From: Lachnospiraceae bacterium
GTDB taxonomy: Bacteria; Bacillota; Clostridia; Lachnospirales; Lachnospiraceae
Length of the DNA: 46,943 nt
NCBI GenBank assembly: GCA_017552985.1
Contig: JAFZNO010000136.1
Location: 1-46,943, forward strand
Reading direction: 5' to 3'
Each line of letters starts with the position of its first letter. The first letter of the stretch is position 1. Shown one piece after another: positions 32,217 through 41,070 of this stretch. A program made the translations under genes and the position numbers. Under the pieces are notes generated by a model. The model had not been told where the DNA came from. It did not search any database and saw only the letters and a list, made by a program, of their open reading frames with translations.

Positions 32217-34355
32217 TTAATTCGTCGGAGCCATCTTGGGCTTAAACGTGCGGCTCTCTCCCGCCGTCTTTGCAACCTTTGCCTTCTTTGCCGCCTCCTT
32301 GCAGAATACGTCCTGGGCAAGAACGGCCTTCTTTCCCCGGCCGTCCACCTTCTCGTAGGTTCCGTCAGGCTTAAGGATGCATGCCTTTACCGTGTCTGCG
32401 AGCTGTACGTCAAGCACGTGCCGCAGTTCTTCCTTCAGCTGGGGCTGATCGATGGGGAACAGGATCTCCACGCGCCTCTCCAGGTTTCTCGGCATCCAGT
32501 CCGCACTGGAACAATACACCTCCGGATGCTCGTCGTTTTCAAAGTAAAAGATTCTCGCGTGCTCCAGGAAATTGCCAACGATGGAGCGCACCGTAATGTT
32601 TTCGCTGACGCCGGGGATTCCAACGCGCAGGCAGCAGATGCCTCTCACGATCAGGTCGATCTTTACGCCGGCGGCGCTGGCCTCATAGAGGGCAACGATC
32701 ACGTCAGGATCACACAGGGAGTTCATCTTGGCGATGATCCTCGCCTTGCGTCCTTCCAACGCGTATTTCTTTTCCCGCTCGATCAGGAACAGGAATCGGT
32801 CCTTGAGCCAAAGGGGCGCAAGCGACAGCTTATTCCAGAACAGGGGCTCTGAATATCCCGAGAGCATGTTAAATACTGCCGTGGCATCCTCACCCACCGT
32901 CTCGGAGCAAGTGAGCAGGCCAACGTCAGTGTAGAGCTTTGCCGTGGCGTCATTATAGTTGCCGGTGCCAAGATGCACGTAGCGCTGAATGCCATTCTCC
33001 TCACGGCGTACCACCAAGGTGATCTTGGAATGGGTCTTTAATCCCAACAGACCATAGATCACGTGGCATCCGGCCTTCTCCAGCTTTCTCGCCCAGACAA
33101 TATTGTTTTCTTCGTCAAAACGGGCCTTCAGCTCCACAAGAACCGTCACCTGCTTCCCGTTTTCCGCCGCCTGTGCAAGTGCCGCGATGATCGGCGAATT
33201 TCCGCTGACGCGGTAGAGGGTCTGCTTGATGGCAAGAACCTTCGGATCCACTGCCGCCTGACGGATAAAGTCTACCACGGGCTCAAAGCTCTGATAGGGA
33301 TGCTGCATCAAAACGTCACCCTTGCGGATCTGCTCGAAAATGTTGCATCCCGCCGGGAGCTCCGGCACGGGCTTGGGTTCATGTTTGGGCGCCTTGAAGT
33401 CCTCAAAGCCATCCAGTCCGTATAACTTCATCAGCACGGTGAGGTCCAAGGGACCGTCGATCTCATATACGTAAGCGTCTGCGATGGACAATTCCTTCTT
33501 CAGGAAGGCCAGGAGATCTTTGTCCATGCCCTGCTCCACCTCAAGACGGATGCATTCGCCCCACTGACGCTTTTTGATCTGTTTTTCAATCTCCTTGAGC
33601 AGATCCTCCGCCTCGTCCTCCTCGATGGTAAGGTCCGCGTTACGCATGATGCGGAACGGATGAGCGCAGACGATGGTATAGTTCAAAAAGAGCTTGGAAA
33701 TGTTTCTTTCAATGATCTCCTCCAGGAGGATCACGCGCTTGATCTCCCCTTCCTTTATCGGCAGCTCGACCACGCGGTTTAACACGCTGGGAACCTGCAC
33801 GGTAACGAATTCCAGCTCACTTCCCTTTTTCTTCTTGCGCACCATGGCGCCAATGTTCAGGGTCTTATTCCGGATCAGCGGAAACGGTCTGGAGGAATCT
33901 ACCGCCATGGGTGTCAGAACGGGATAAACGTTTTCCTGGAAATAATGATCCACAAACGCTTCCTCTTCCTTGTCCAGATCCTCGTGGTGCGCAATGATAT
34001 GCAGACCATCCTTCAAGAGCTGGGGATTTAAGGATCTGCCCCAAGTGGAGTACTGCAGGTCCACAAGCTCATGCGTGGCCCTGCCGATGGCAGCCAACTG
34101 CGTCTTTGGCGTCATGCCGGCAATGTCCTTCTTGGTATATCCCGCATTCACCATGTCCTTGATCGAAGCAACGCGGACCATAAAGAATTCATCCAGGTTG
34201 GAGGCCGTGATGCTAAGAAACTTCAGTCTCTCGAACAAGGGATTGGACCGGTCCCTTGCCTCGCCAAGGATTCTGTGGTCAAAGAGAATCCAAGAAAGCT
34301 CGCGATTTTCAAAATACTTCGCATCCTTCATTACGACGTTTGATTTTTCTGCCAT
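32217..34355 (-). CDS. ppk1: Polyphosphate kinase, PPK1 type
   Basis: Product of 712 residues, usual PPK1 length. It polymerises the terminal phosphate of ATP into polyphosphate, reversibly. The N domain has FENRELSWILFDHRIL and ASNLDEFFMVRVASI, followed by the head domain and two PLD-like catalytic domains. The autophosphorylated His is His442 in KTHSKITLVVR, followed by HLGTGNYN; a second conserved His lies in FENDEHPEVYCSSADWM. AGGAG precedes ATG. It is preceded by the exopolyphosphatase gene with a 9-base gap, so synthesis and breakdown are co-expressed. Confidence 0.95.
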   Translation of the reverse strand: MAEKSNVVMKDAKYFENRELSWILFDHRILGEARDRSNPLFERLKFLSITASNLDEFFMVRVASIKDMVNAGYTKKDIAGMTPKTQLAAIGRATHELVDLQYSTWGRSLNPQLLKDGLHIIAHHEDLDKEEEAFVDHYFQENVYPVLTPMAVDSSRPFPLIRNKTLNIGAMVRKKKKGSELEFVTVQVPSVLNRVVELPIKEGEIKRVILLEEIIERNISKLFLNYTIVCAHPFRIMRNADLTIEEDEAEDLLKEIEKQIKKRQWGECIRLEVEQGMDKDLLAFLKKELSIADAYVYEIDGPLDLTVLMKLYGLDGFEDFKAPKHEPKPVPELPAGCNIFEQIRKGDVLMQHPYQSFEPVVDFIRQAAVDPKVLAIKQTLYRVSGNSPIIAALAQAAENGKQVTVLVELKARFDEENNIVWARKLEKAGCHVIYGLLGLKTHSKITLVVRREENGIQRYVHLGTGNYNDATAKLYTDVGLLTCSETVGEDATAVFNMLSGYSEPLFWNKLSLAPLWLKDRFLFLIEREKKYALEGRKARIIAKMNSLCDPDVIVALYEASAAGVKIDLIVRGICCLRVGIPGVSENITVRSIVGNFLEHARIFYFENDEHPEVYCSSADWMPRNLERRVEILFPIDQPQLKEELRHVLDVQLADTVKACILKPDGTYEKVDGRGKKAVLAQDVFCKEAAKKAKVAKTAGESRTFKPKMAPTN

Positions 34356-34364
34356 ATTCCGCTC

Positions 34365-35915
34365 CTAAAATTTCTTATTGGTTTTCAGTACGGGGACCAC
34401 GCTGTACACTTCCTGGAAAAACTCAGAGGAGGTGTCAAAGAAGCCCTTCTCAAGCGTGATGTCCTCCTGGGTGTCGATCATCAGTCTCAGTTCGCCTTCC
34501 AAAAGCTGTGCCTTTAGGCCGCGAAGCTTCTGTTTGTGGCTTCGGTCAAGGCTGTTTGCCAGCCGCAGGATCGCCGTGAGCTTCGCGATGGTAAGGTAGC
34601 TCTCCTTCCCCGCGAAATCGGAACCGCGGCTTTCGTTATAGCCATAATAAGTAAAGTCACTGTGATTGTACCGTACGACGCTCGCCACGATCTCGCGCTC
34701 CGCATGGGAGAGTCCGATGATCTCCGTTGCCATGATGATGTCGTAGGAAGTCTCCCCCACGTCCACGAGCGATACGTACTTTCCGCAGTCGTGAAGCAGC
34801 GCCGCGATCTGCAAGTACAGTCTCTCGCGCTTGCCCATGCCGTGGATCTTCTTCATGCTGTCGAAGATGGTGATGGCCAGATATTCCAGCGTCTCCGCGC
34901 GCTTCCGGCTTCCCATGTAGCGCTTGCTGATGCCGCCGGCGCAGGCAATGATGTCTCTTTCGAAATCATGCTCGCCGCGGAACATTTTGATCTCCTCCGC
35001 ATATTCATACGCCATGCCGTCGCAAAGCGTTACGCCCGGGGCCCAAACCTTTTTGGCCCCCATGACCTTCGCGATCCGCCTCGTCAGCACCGCGCTGATC
35101 AGCACCAGGGGAACCTTCTCTTCGGCCACGCCCAGTGCCTTGGCCGCCGCCATGGACCCGCTGGAGCGAAGGAGCGTCATCAGGCTGTCAAAATCCTCCA
35201 ACCCGATTGTGGATTTATCCGGATCATTTCCCGCGCGACGGATCGCCCACGGCGAAATGTAATCGTCCATGATAATGATGTTCTGGATCTCACGATCCTT
35301 CAGATACAGTTTCTTGTAGGTAGCGAGCTGCGCGTTTGCCAGTTCGTCCACCAGCGCCTCCATCTGGTCACGCCCGGCATTTAAGTGCGTCAGCATCTCC
35401 TGGAGCCTCAGCACGCCAAGACGAAGGTTCTGCGTGCTCATCAAGGCGTCATTGTCAAAGAGGGACAGCTGGATGCTGCCATTGCTGACGTCAACGATGG
35501 CCGTCTTCTCTTCAATGATCCTGCGGAAGCTCTCCCCCTTGGAAGCAACGGATTTGTAATCTAAAAAGCGCTGCTCGGAATTGCTCAGGATCTTGATCTC
35601 GATCCCCGTGCGCTGAGCGATCTGATCCAAAACGATCAGCGTATTCTTCGTCTCACGCAGGGCACTGGTGCCGTATGCCCGGAATGCATCCACCTTGTAA
35701 GTCTTCATGACTTCCTTGTAGTCCAGAAGCGTGCGGCAGAGCTCGTCGATCTTTTCCCTGCTCATCTTTCCCGTCGCATAGGTCTCGCTTCCCAGGTCGA
35801 GTCTCTGGCTGAGGCAGTCGATCTCCCGCATGGTGTTTTTGCCGGAAAACTCAAAAATCTTCATCGTCAGTTCAAAGCTGCCCACCGAAATGGCGGCGAA
35901 GGTTTTGAAGCTCAT
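34365..35915 (-). CDS. ppx: Ppx/GppA-family exopolyphosphatase with C-terminal HD domain
   Basis: Product of 516 residues. The N-terminal actin-like part has AAISVGSFELT (7-17), where the usual Asp of the first phosphate loop is Ser10, then YGTSALRE (81-88), NSEQRFLDY and VDVSNGSIQL (141-150), a variant of the DxGGGS loop. The C-terminal part carries an HD site in LLHDCGKYVSL (His375, Asp376). The family cleaves phosphate from polyphosphate ends or from pppGpp. The two off-consensus loops make activity less sure. ATG 35915 abuts the stop of the DUF815 gene, so translation is probably coupled. Confidence 0.87.
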   Translation of the reverse strand: MSFKTFAAISVGSFELTMKIFEFSGKNTMREIDCLSQRLDLGSETYATGKMSREKIDELCRTLLDYKEVMKTYKVDAFRAYGTSALRETKNTLIVLDQIAQRTGIEIKILSNSEQRFLDYKSVASKGESFRRIIEEKTAIVDVSNGSIQLSLFDNDALMSTQNLRLGVLRLQEMLTHLNAGRDQMEALVDELANAQLATYKKLYLKDREIQNIIIMDDYISPWAIRRAGNDPDKSTIGLEDFDSLMTLLRSSGSMAAAKALGVAEEKVPLVLISAVLTRRIAKVMGAKKVWAPGVTLCDGMAYEYAEEIKMFRGEHDFERDIIACAGGISKRYMGSRKRAETLEYLAITIFDSMKKIHGMGKRERLYLQIAALLHDCGKYVSLVDVGETSYDIIMATEIIGLSHAEREIVASVVRYNHSDFTYYGYNESRGSDFAGKESYLTIAKLTAILRLANSLDRSHKQKLRGLKAQLLEGELRLMIDTQEDITLEKGFFDTSSEFFQEVYSVVPVLKTNKKF

Positions 35916-37217
35916 TTACGTCGTCCCCCTTAAATAATCGATAAACTGGCTGGCAGTCCTGCCGGAAAGTCCGCCGTGTGACAGTTCCCATTTGTTCGCC
36001 TCAAGGAAGAGCTCTTCCTTGGGCAGGTCAATGCCATAGCGCTCTGCAAGTGTCTGTACGATCATCTGGAATTCTTTTTTGTCCGGTCTCCCAAAGTAAA
36101 TGGTCACGCCAAAGCGATACGCAAGGGAGAGCTTCTCCTGCACGGTATCACCGGTATGCATGTCCTCATCCTCCTTGTCGGAATAGTTTTCACGGATGAG
36201 GTGTCTGCGATTGGAAGTCGCGTAGATCAGCACGTTCTCCGGCTTTTTCTCCAATCCGCCTTCGATCACGGCCTTTAAGTATTTATAATCCGTCTCGTAA
36301 TCCTCAAAGCTTAGGTCATCCATGTAGATCACGAAGCGATACCCTCTGTTCTTGATCTGACTGATCACGGTGCTCAGGTACTGGAACTGATACTTGTTGA
36401 TCTCGATCACGCGAAGGCCGCGCTCATAATACTCATTCGTCATCGCCTTGATGCTGGAGGACTTTCCCGTTCCCGCATCGCCAAAGAGCAGGCAATTGTT
36501 TGCAGGCTTTCCGGCCACGAAGGCATCCGTGTTGTCGCGAAGCTTCTTCTTTGCTCCCTCGTAGCCCACGAGATCGTCAAACTTCACGTGCGCAATGTTG
36601 CGGATGGGCTCGATCTCCACGCCGCTTTCGCCGGGACAGATCCTAAAGGATTTGTGGAGTCCAAACTTTCCAACGCCAAATCGCTTGTAAAAACCTGCAA
36701 CGCACTGACGCATCTGCGTCGCATCCTCCGCCTTCGCCATTTTCCTTGCAAGGGTGCAGATGTGGCCGCTGATGCGGTGATTATATCTTCTTCCGCTTCG
36801 GTCATCCCGCTGATAGTTTAGGATCATCTCAAGCTCCGGCAGGGAAAGCGCCCTCGCCATACCCGCGAAATCCCAGTCATAATAATATTTGAGAACCTCA
36901 AAATCCTTGGAGACGGCCTCCGTGATCGTTCCCGTCGGCTCCTCCTTCAGCTCACACGCCAGGCTGTAAGCATTTTCCGCATTGACCAGAAGGTCCGTCA
37001 GGTAACAATGCCAGAGGTTTCCGTCGAAACCGCAACCTTCCGCCAGTTCGATCAGTTCGCGGACCATCTCACAGGTCTCGTCCGAAAGCAACTCCTTCTC
37101 TTCTTCCGATGCGGTGGCGAAACTGCCGGCGTCATACCGGCGGATCAGCTCCGTCATCTTTCCAAACAGCGTTTTCTTTGCCAGATCACGATACAAGATC
37201 AATTCCATGCGTCTCAT
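35916..37217 (-). CDS. DUF815-family AAA ATPase
   Basis: Product of 433 residues from ATG 37217 with GGAGAG 6 bases ahead; the open frame reaches 37247 without support. A helical N-terminal half is followed by an AAA module: Walker A GDAGTGKSS (246-254), Walker B in FVIYMDDLSFE, sensor-like YATSNRRHL and a C-terminal lid. This matches DUF815 ATPases, widespread and uncharacterised, sometimes likened to DnaC/RavA-type loaders. It lies between pheA and ppx in one apparent operon. Confidence 0.85.
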   Translation of the reverse strand: MRRMELILYRDLAKKTLFGKMTELIRRYDAGSFATASEEEKELLSDETCEMVRELIELAEGCGFDGNLWHCYLTDLLVNAENAYSLACELKEEPTGTITEAVSKDFEVLKYYYDWDFAGMARALSLPELEMILNYQRDDRSGRRYNHRISGHICTLARKMAKAEDATQMRQCVAGFYKRFGVGKFGLHKSFRICPGESGVEIEPIRNIAHVKFDDLVGYEGAKKKLRDNTDAFVAGKPANNCLLFGDAGTGKSSSIKAMTNEYYERGLRVIEINKYQFQYLSTVISQIKNRGYRFVIYMDDLSFEDYETDYKYLKAVIEGGLEKKPENVLIYATSNRRHLIRENYSDKEDEDMHTGDTVQEKLSLAYRFGVTIYFGRPDKKEFQMIVQTLAERYGIDLPKEELFLEANKWELSHGGLSGRTASQFIDYLRGTT

Positions 37218-37258
37218 GTTTTCTCTCCAAGTTCCTTTAGCGTTCAATGGTTACGTAA

Positions 37259-38386
37259 TCAATAATTTCCAAGGATCCGAAGGCCGATGGCCTCCTCGCG
37301 TATGCCTCTCAAGGCATTCTTTACGGCCTCGTCCGCCAGATTGCCGTCAAAGTCTACAAAGAACCGGTATTCCCAGCTTCTGTCTGGAATCGGCCGGCTT
37401 TCGATCCTTGTCATGTTCAGATCGTTATAAATAAAATGGGACAACACGTGATACAGCGATCCGCTCTCGTGGGGCACTTCAAAGCAAATGCTGATCTTTT
37501 TTGCGTCCTTCAAAAAGATTCTCTGATTCGTCACGATGATGAATCTCGTAGAATTGGCGCCGCTTTGGTTCACGCCCTTCTTCAGCACCTCCAGTCCGTA
37601 GACGTCTGCCGCATGTTCGCTGGCGATGGCCGCCTGGTCCATCCTTCCGTCCCCTGCCACCTTCTTTGCGGCGAAGGCATTGTTCTGCATGCTGATCTGC
37701 TGCCAGTCATGCTCCGAAAGGAATTTTGCGCTCTGCATCAGCGACTGGGGATGGGAATACACGGTCTTGATCTCTTCCATCTTCGTTCCCGGAAGTCCCA
37801 TCAGGCAATGCTCGATCTTGATGATCTGCTCTCCCACGATATAATCCTCAAACTCTGCGAGGAGATCATAGTTCTCGCTGACGATCCCCGCCGTGGAATT
37901 CTCGATGGGAAGCACCGCAAAATCGGCTGCCCCTTCGTCAATGGCTTCCATGGCCTCGCGGAACGTGTCCACGTGGAAGCTCTTTACCGCATTTCCAAAG
38001 TACTTCATCATTGCCGCCTGGGAATAAGCGCCGTCCGCTCCCTGGAACACGACTCTTGCCTTCGTCTTCTCAAGCTCATCGACGCCGATAAAGGGAAGTC
38101 TCCCCTGCACGCCGCTCTCCGTCAGCATTTTGTACTGTAGCTTTCTGCTGACGGACATGATCTGCTCGAAAAGTTCTTCCACGCCGCGCCCGTAAAACTC
38201 ATCATGGGTCAGCGACTTCACCTTCGCAAGCTTTTCCTGCTCGCGCACCCTGTCGAACACCTTCTTTCCAGTGTCGATCTTATACCGCGCGACCTCCTTG
38301 CAGACGTCCATGCGCTTTTCATAAAGCGCAACGATCTCAGCGTCTATTTCATCCAATTGTCCCCGAAGTTCCGTTAAATCCGCCAT
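37259..38386 (-). CDS. pheA: Bifunctional chorismate mutase / prephenate dehydratase (P-protein)
   Basis: Product of 375 residues. Residues 1-90 are an AroQ chorismate mutase (LRGQLDEIDAEIVALYEKRM, VCKEVARYK, DRVREQE). Residues 110-285 are the dehydratase: FQGADGAYSQAAM, LPIENSTAG and NSTRFIIV with the TRF catalytic motif. Residues 295-375 form the ACT domain with the ESRP motif in RIESRPIPDRSWEYRF, so phenylalanine feedback is expected. It makes phenylpyruvate from chorismate. No leader peptide or T-box is visible ahead; it follows the ArsR-family gene by 46 bases. Confidence 0.95.
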   Translation of the reverse strand: MADLTELRGQLDEIDAEIVALYEKRMDVCKEVARYKIDTGKKVFDRVREQEKLAKVKSLTHDEFYGRGVEELFEQIMSVSRKLQYKMLTESGVQGRLPFIGVDELEKTKARVVFQGADGAYSQAAMMKYFGNAVKSFHVDTFREAMEAIDEGAADFAVLPIENSTAGIVSENYDLLAEFEDYIVGEQIIKIEHCLMGLPGTKMEEIKTVYSHPQSLMQSAKFLSEHDWQQISMQNNAFAAKKVAGDGRMDQAAIASEHAADVYGLEVLKKGVNQSGANSTRFIIVTNQRIFLKDAKKISICFEVPHESGSLYHVLSHFIYNDLNMTRIESRPIPDRSWEYRFFVDFDGNLADEAVKNALRGIREEAIGLRILGNY

Positions 38387-38432
38387 TGTTCTCTAACTAG
38401 TTCCTTTCCGTGTTTCTTATCGGTTTGCCACT

Positions 38433-38786
38433 TTATTCTTCAATGTGATCCAAGCCCTGGCTCAAAATGGACACGATGTGCGCGTCCGCGGGCGCATAGA
38501 GGATTGTTTTCCCCTCCCTGCGGTTCTTTACGAGATCCATCTGTTTCAGGATCCTAAGCTGGTGGGAAATGGCCGACTGCGTCATGCCGAGAAGAAGCGC
38601 AATGTCATTGACGCACATCTCCCTGCAGAGCAGCGCAAGCAAAATCTTTAATCTCGTGGAATCGCCAAACACCTTAAAAAACTCCGCCAGATCCTGCATT
38701 TCCTCCGCGGGCGGAAGCTTTTCCTCCACCTTTGCAGCTTCCTGCGGCGTCAAAATAAGATATCCGTTTTCCTGCCGTTCTTCCAT
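38433..38786 (-). CDS. ArsR/SmtB-family zinc-type repressor
   Basis: Product of 117 residues with a winged helix: VFGDSTRLKILLALL, recognition helix MTQSAISHQLRIL and the wing. The last helix carries Asp101-x-His103-x10-His114-x2-Glu117, the alpha-5 metal site of SmtB (D-x-H-x10-H-x2-E), pointing to Zn(II) sensing. The alpha-3 site of CadC/SmtB has only one of its Cys here (EMCVND). When metal is bound, such proteins leave DNA. No metal transporter is in the window, so it is odd that its apparent operon holds pheA and polyphosphate genes. AGGAGG lies 11 bases before ATG. Confidence 0.9.
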   Translation of the reverse strand: MEERQENGYLILTPQEAAKVEEKLPPAEEMQDLAEFFKVFGDSTRLKILLALLCREMCVNDIALLLGMTQSAISHQLRILKQMDLVKNRREGKTILYAPADAHIVSILSQGLDHIEE

Positions 38787-38871
38787 CTCCTCTACCTCCT
38801 GCGGAAATTCCGTTTTCGCACGCTAAATCCTAATTACGTCCCATAATATCCCACATTAACCCATTTTATCT

Positions 38872-38900
38872 ATTTTACACCTTTTCCCTATATTTCTCAA
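38872..38900 (-). promoter_or_regulatory. Predicted promoter of the arsR-like gene and following operon
   Basis: On the minus strand, TTGAGA (38900-38895), a 17-base spacer and TAAAAT (38877-38872). The -35 overlaps the stop of apbE. The AT-rich stretch from -10 to the start is a likely repressor site, but I see no clean palindrome. Confidence 0.6.
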
Positions 38901-40048
38901 GGCTTCCTTTCATTTGCAACAGAAAAGATACTTTTTAATCCGTCACTCATGCTGATCCCTCCGTCCTCGTCAACAAAAAGGACTTCCGCCTCATATTTTT
39001 TTGCCAGTTCCATTCCTTTTTCCTTCCCGAGAACAAAGCAGGCCGTGGACAGCGCGTCGCTTAAAAATCCGCTCTTGCAAAGGATGGTGACGGAGTGAAC
39101 CCCGCTCCTTGCGGGATATCCGGATGCCGGATCCAGCAGGTGATGGTATCTTACGCCGTCCCGCAAAAAGTATCTTTCATAATCACCGGAGGTGGACACG
39201 CACCACTGTCCCTTTAGGGATAAGGTTCCCAGGATCTGATCCGGCTGCAGCGGATCCGTCACTCCCACCTTCCATGCCGTCCCGTCCGGCTTCTCCCCGT
39301 AGGTTAGAATGCTTCCCCCAAGGGAGAAGGTTCCGGCCAGTTCCTTTCCCTCCAGAAACGCGGCGATCTCATCCAACGCGGCCCCTTTTCCGACGCTTCC
39401 AAGCTCTAATTTCACGCCTTCCTCCAGGAAAATGTGGTCCTCCTGAAGCCGGATCTTGGAACTGCCGCAATGGGAAAGTGCTTCTCTTAATTCCTCCTCA
39501 GAGGGGAGGTCTCCGCTTTCCTCTCCTGCAGCGCGTTCATCCATTTTCCAAAGCACCGTCAGCGCGCCGATCGATACGTCAAAGGCCCCTTCCGAATCCA
39601 CCCGCATTTTCCCGCAGGCATCCAGTAGTTCCGAAAGCTCTTTGGAAATGGTGCTTCCCTGTGCATTACCCGCATTTTGGTTGATCTGGTATAGCTCCGA
39701 CGTTTCCAGCTTCCGGGACAGCCGGTTTTCCTCGAGTTCCCTCACCAGCTTTAACGCATCCTTCAAACGTACCTCCGCCTCTTGGCGGCTCATCCCGTTT
39801 CCCGGATAAGCGGTAAAATTCACGACGGTACCCATGGCCACGTCCGTAAGGCTTACCTTTTCCATTCCGGCCTGCCCCTTCCCTCGCACGGCACAGGAAC
39901 AACAGAGAAGCAAAAACAAAGCACAAAAAAAGGCAAGGAAAAACCGTGCAAACGATTTCCCCTTTGCTTTGTTTCCCGCTTCTGTTATACTGTAATCAGA
40001 GCGCCTTTGTCCGTTGCCCGGCGCCACTTGAAAAGAGGTTTTTTTCAT
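38897..40048 (-). CDS. apbE: ApbE-family FAD:protein FMN transferase (lipoprotein-like)
   Basis: Product of 383 residues from ATG 40048 with GGGAG 8 bases ahead; the open frame to 40153 runs into the opposite gene. A basic start and a hydrophobic segment (about 34-48) end in a Cys cluster (CCSC, 49-52), a signal peptide with a likely lipid-attached Cys. The ApbE core shows AMGTVVNFTAYPG, DVSIGALTVLW, GSVGKGAALDEIA and a C-terminal ALSTACFVLG. The enzyme attaches FMN to a Thr of target flavoproteins outside the membrane. The divergent NusG-II and Gx-transporter genes suggest a role in a membrane electron chain. Confidence 0.92.
   Translation of the reverse strand: MKKTSFQVAPGNGQRRSDYSITEAGNKAKGKSFARFFLAFFCALFLLLCCSCAVRGKGQAGMEKVSLTDVAMGTVVNFTAYPGNGMSRQEAEVRLKDALKLVRELEENRLSRKLETSELYQINQNAGNAQGSTISKELSELLDACGKMRVDSEGAFDVSIGALTVLWKMDERAAGEESGDLPSEEELREALSHCGSSKIRLQEDHIFLEEGVKLELGSVGKGAALDEIAAFLEGKELAGTFSLGGSILTYGEKPDGTAWKVGVTDPLQPDQILGTLSLKGQWCVSTSGDYERYFLRDGVRYHHLLDPASGYPARSGVHSVTILCKSGFLSDALSTACFVLGKEKGMELAKKYEAEVLFVDEDGGISMSDGLKSIFSVANERKP
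39964..39991 (+). promoter_or_regulatory. Predicted promoter of the NusG-II/Gx-transporter operon, inside apbE
   Basis: TTGCTT (39964-39969), a 16-base spacer and TATACT (39986-39991). The start point near 39998 lies within the opposite-strand apbE signal-peptide codons, so the transcripts overlap in antisense. Confidence 0.5.
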
Positions 40049-40460
40049 GAATAAGCTCCCTTCCCACAAAAAAAATGCCATGATCCTCTCGGCCCTGATC
40101 GCCCTGCTCCTTCTCGTCTGCCTTGGCAGCATTGCGATAATCGCTGCCCGCACAAAGAAACAAGCCCTGGTCGCCGAGGTTTATCAAAACGGAACGCTGA
40201 TCAAGACCATTCCGCTCTATCTGGTGACGGAGAATCAAACCTTCACTGTCACCGGTGAAAATGGCGCGGAAAACGTCATTGAAGTCAGGCCTGGCAGCAT
40301 CGCGGTCATCTCAGCCAGCTGTCCCGACAAGATCTGCGTGCACCAAGGTTTTCGTTCCGACAGCCTGCTTCCCATCACCTGCCTGCCAAACCATCTGGTC
40401 ATTAAACTCCGGCTGGCAAAGGATTCTGACGCATCAGGCATCGATGCCTTAACTTACTGA
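40047..40460 (+). CDS. NusG domain II-containing membrane-anchored protein (EetA-like?)
   Basis: Product of 137 residues: one N-terminal membrane segment (about 12-33) and an extracytoplasmic beta domain of the NusG_II type with SCPDKICVHQG and a later ITCLPNHLVIKL, which has conserved Cys residues. Such proteins are usually followed by a Gx transporter, as here (17-base gap). This pair resembles the eetA/eetB genes of flavin-based extracellular electron transfer loci, from memory. AGAGG lies 9 bases before ATG 40047. That ATG shares CATG with the start of apbE on the other strand. Confidence 0.82.
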   Translation: MNKLPSHKKNAMILSALIALLLLVCLGSIAIIAARTKKQALVAEVYQNGTLIKTIPLYLVTENQTFTVTGENGAENVIEVRPGSIAVISASCPDKICVHQGFRSDSLLPITCLPNHLVIKLRLAKDSDASGIDALTY

Positions 40461-40477
40461 TCCCAAGAGGTATCTTC

Positions 40478-41014
40478 ATGAATGATTCTAAAAAAAATAA
40501 CGGCGGCCTTTCCGTTCAAAGGCTTACCGCCTTATCCCTGCTGACGGCAGCCGCCCTGATGATCTATGCCATAGAAAGCATGCTGCCAACCTTGGTACCC
40601 ATTCCCGGGATCAAGCTTGGCCTTGCAAACGTCGTGACGCTCATCGTCTTAAAACGCTGCGGCGCGCGGGACGCGCTTCTCGTTCTGTTGGCGAGGATCC
40701 TGTTGTCCGCCTGCTTTTTCGGGAGTCTTTTAAGTCTCACGTACAGCCTCTGCGGCGGACTCTTTTGTCTTCTGGTCCTGTGGCTGGTCAACCGCCTGCT
40801 CTCCGGGCATTATCTGTTCCTTACAAGCATTTCGGGCGCCATCGCCCATAATCTCGCCCAGATCACGGTCGCCTTTTTCCTGACGAACGTTGGCGGCGTT
40901 TTCGTCTATCTGCCCTTTTTGATGATCAGCGCGTGTCTTACGGGCCTTTTCACAGGGCTGTGCGCCCACTTTACGTTAAAATATCTGCCCCATTTTGAAA
41001 GCGGGCGTTTCTAA
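40478..41014 (+). CDS. Gx transporter family protein (Hpre_diP_synt_I; EetB-like?)
   Basis: Product of 178 residues with about five hydrophobic segments. The family mark is seen in ESMLPTLVPIPGIKLGLANVV (in parts) and RCGARDALLVLLARILLS, resembling ECF substrate-binding subunits and the old heptaprenyl-diphosphate-synthase component I label. It is probably a small membrane carrier; the substrate is unknown. AGAGG precedes ATG. It forms an operon with the NusG-II gene and sits opposite apbE. Confidence 0.85.
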   Translation: MNDSKKNNGGLSVQRLTALSLLTAAALMIYAIESMLPTLVPIPGIKLGLANVVTLIVLKRCGARDALLVLLARILLSACFFGSLLSLTYSLCGGLFCLLVLWLVNRLLSGHYLFLTSISGAIAHNLAQITVAFFLTNVGGVFVYLPFLMISACLTGLFTGLCAHFTLKYLPHFESGRF

Positions 41015-41031
41015 ACGTTCTTGTCTTGAAA

Positions 41032-41061
41032 AAAGGCTCCGGCAATCGTACCGGAGCCTTT
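41032..41061. terminator. Bidirectional terminator between convergent operons
   Basis: Perfect 11-bp stem AAAGGCTCCGG (41032-41042) / CCGGAGCCTTT (41051-41061). On the minus strand it is followed by a T-run (41033-41028 region), ending the folate operon; the plus side has a weaker T tract. Confidence 0.85.
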
Positions 41062-41070
41062 CATGCATTT

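Noticed and set aside
34536-35384. Open frame of 282 codons on the plus strand inside ppx
   Set aside because: Antisense shadow of a well-supported gene, rich in His and Arg as expected from reverse reading.
38387-38432. T-box or leader-peptide attenuator for pheA
   Set aside because: The 46-base gap is too short and has no hairpin series or Phe-rich small frame.
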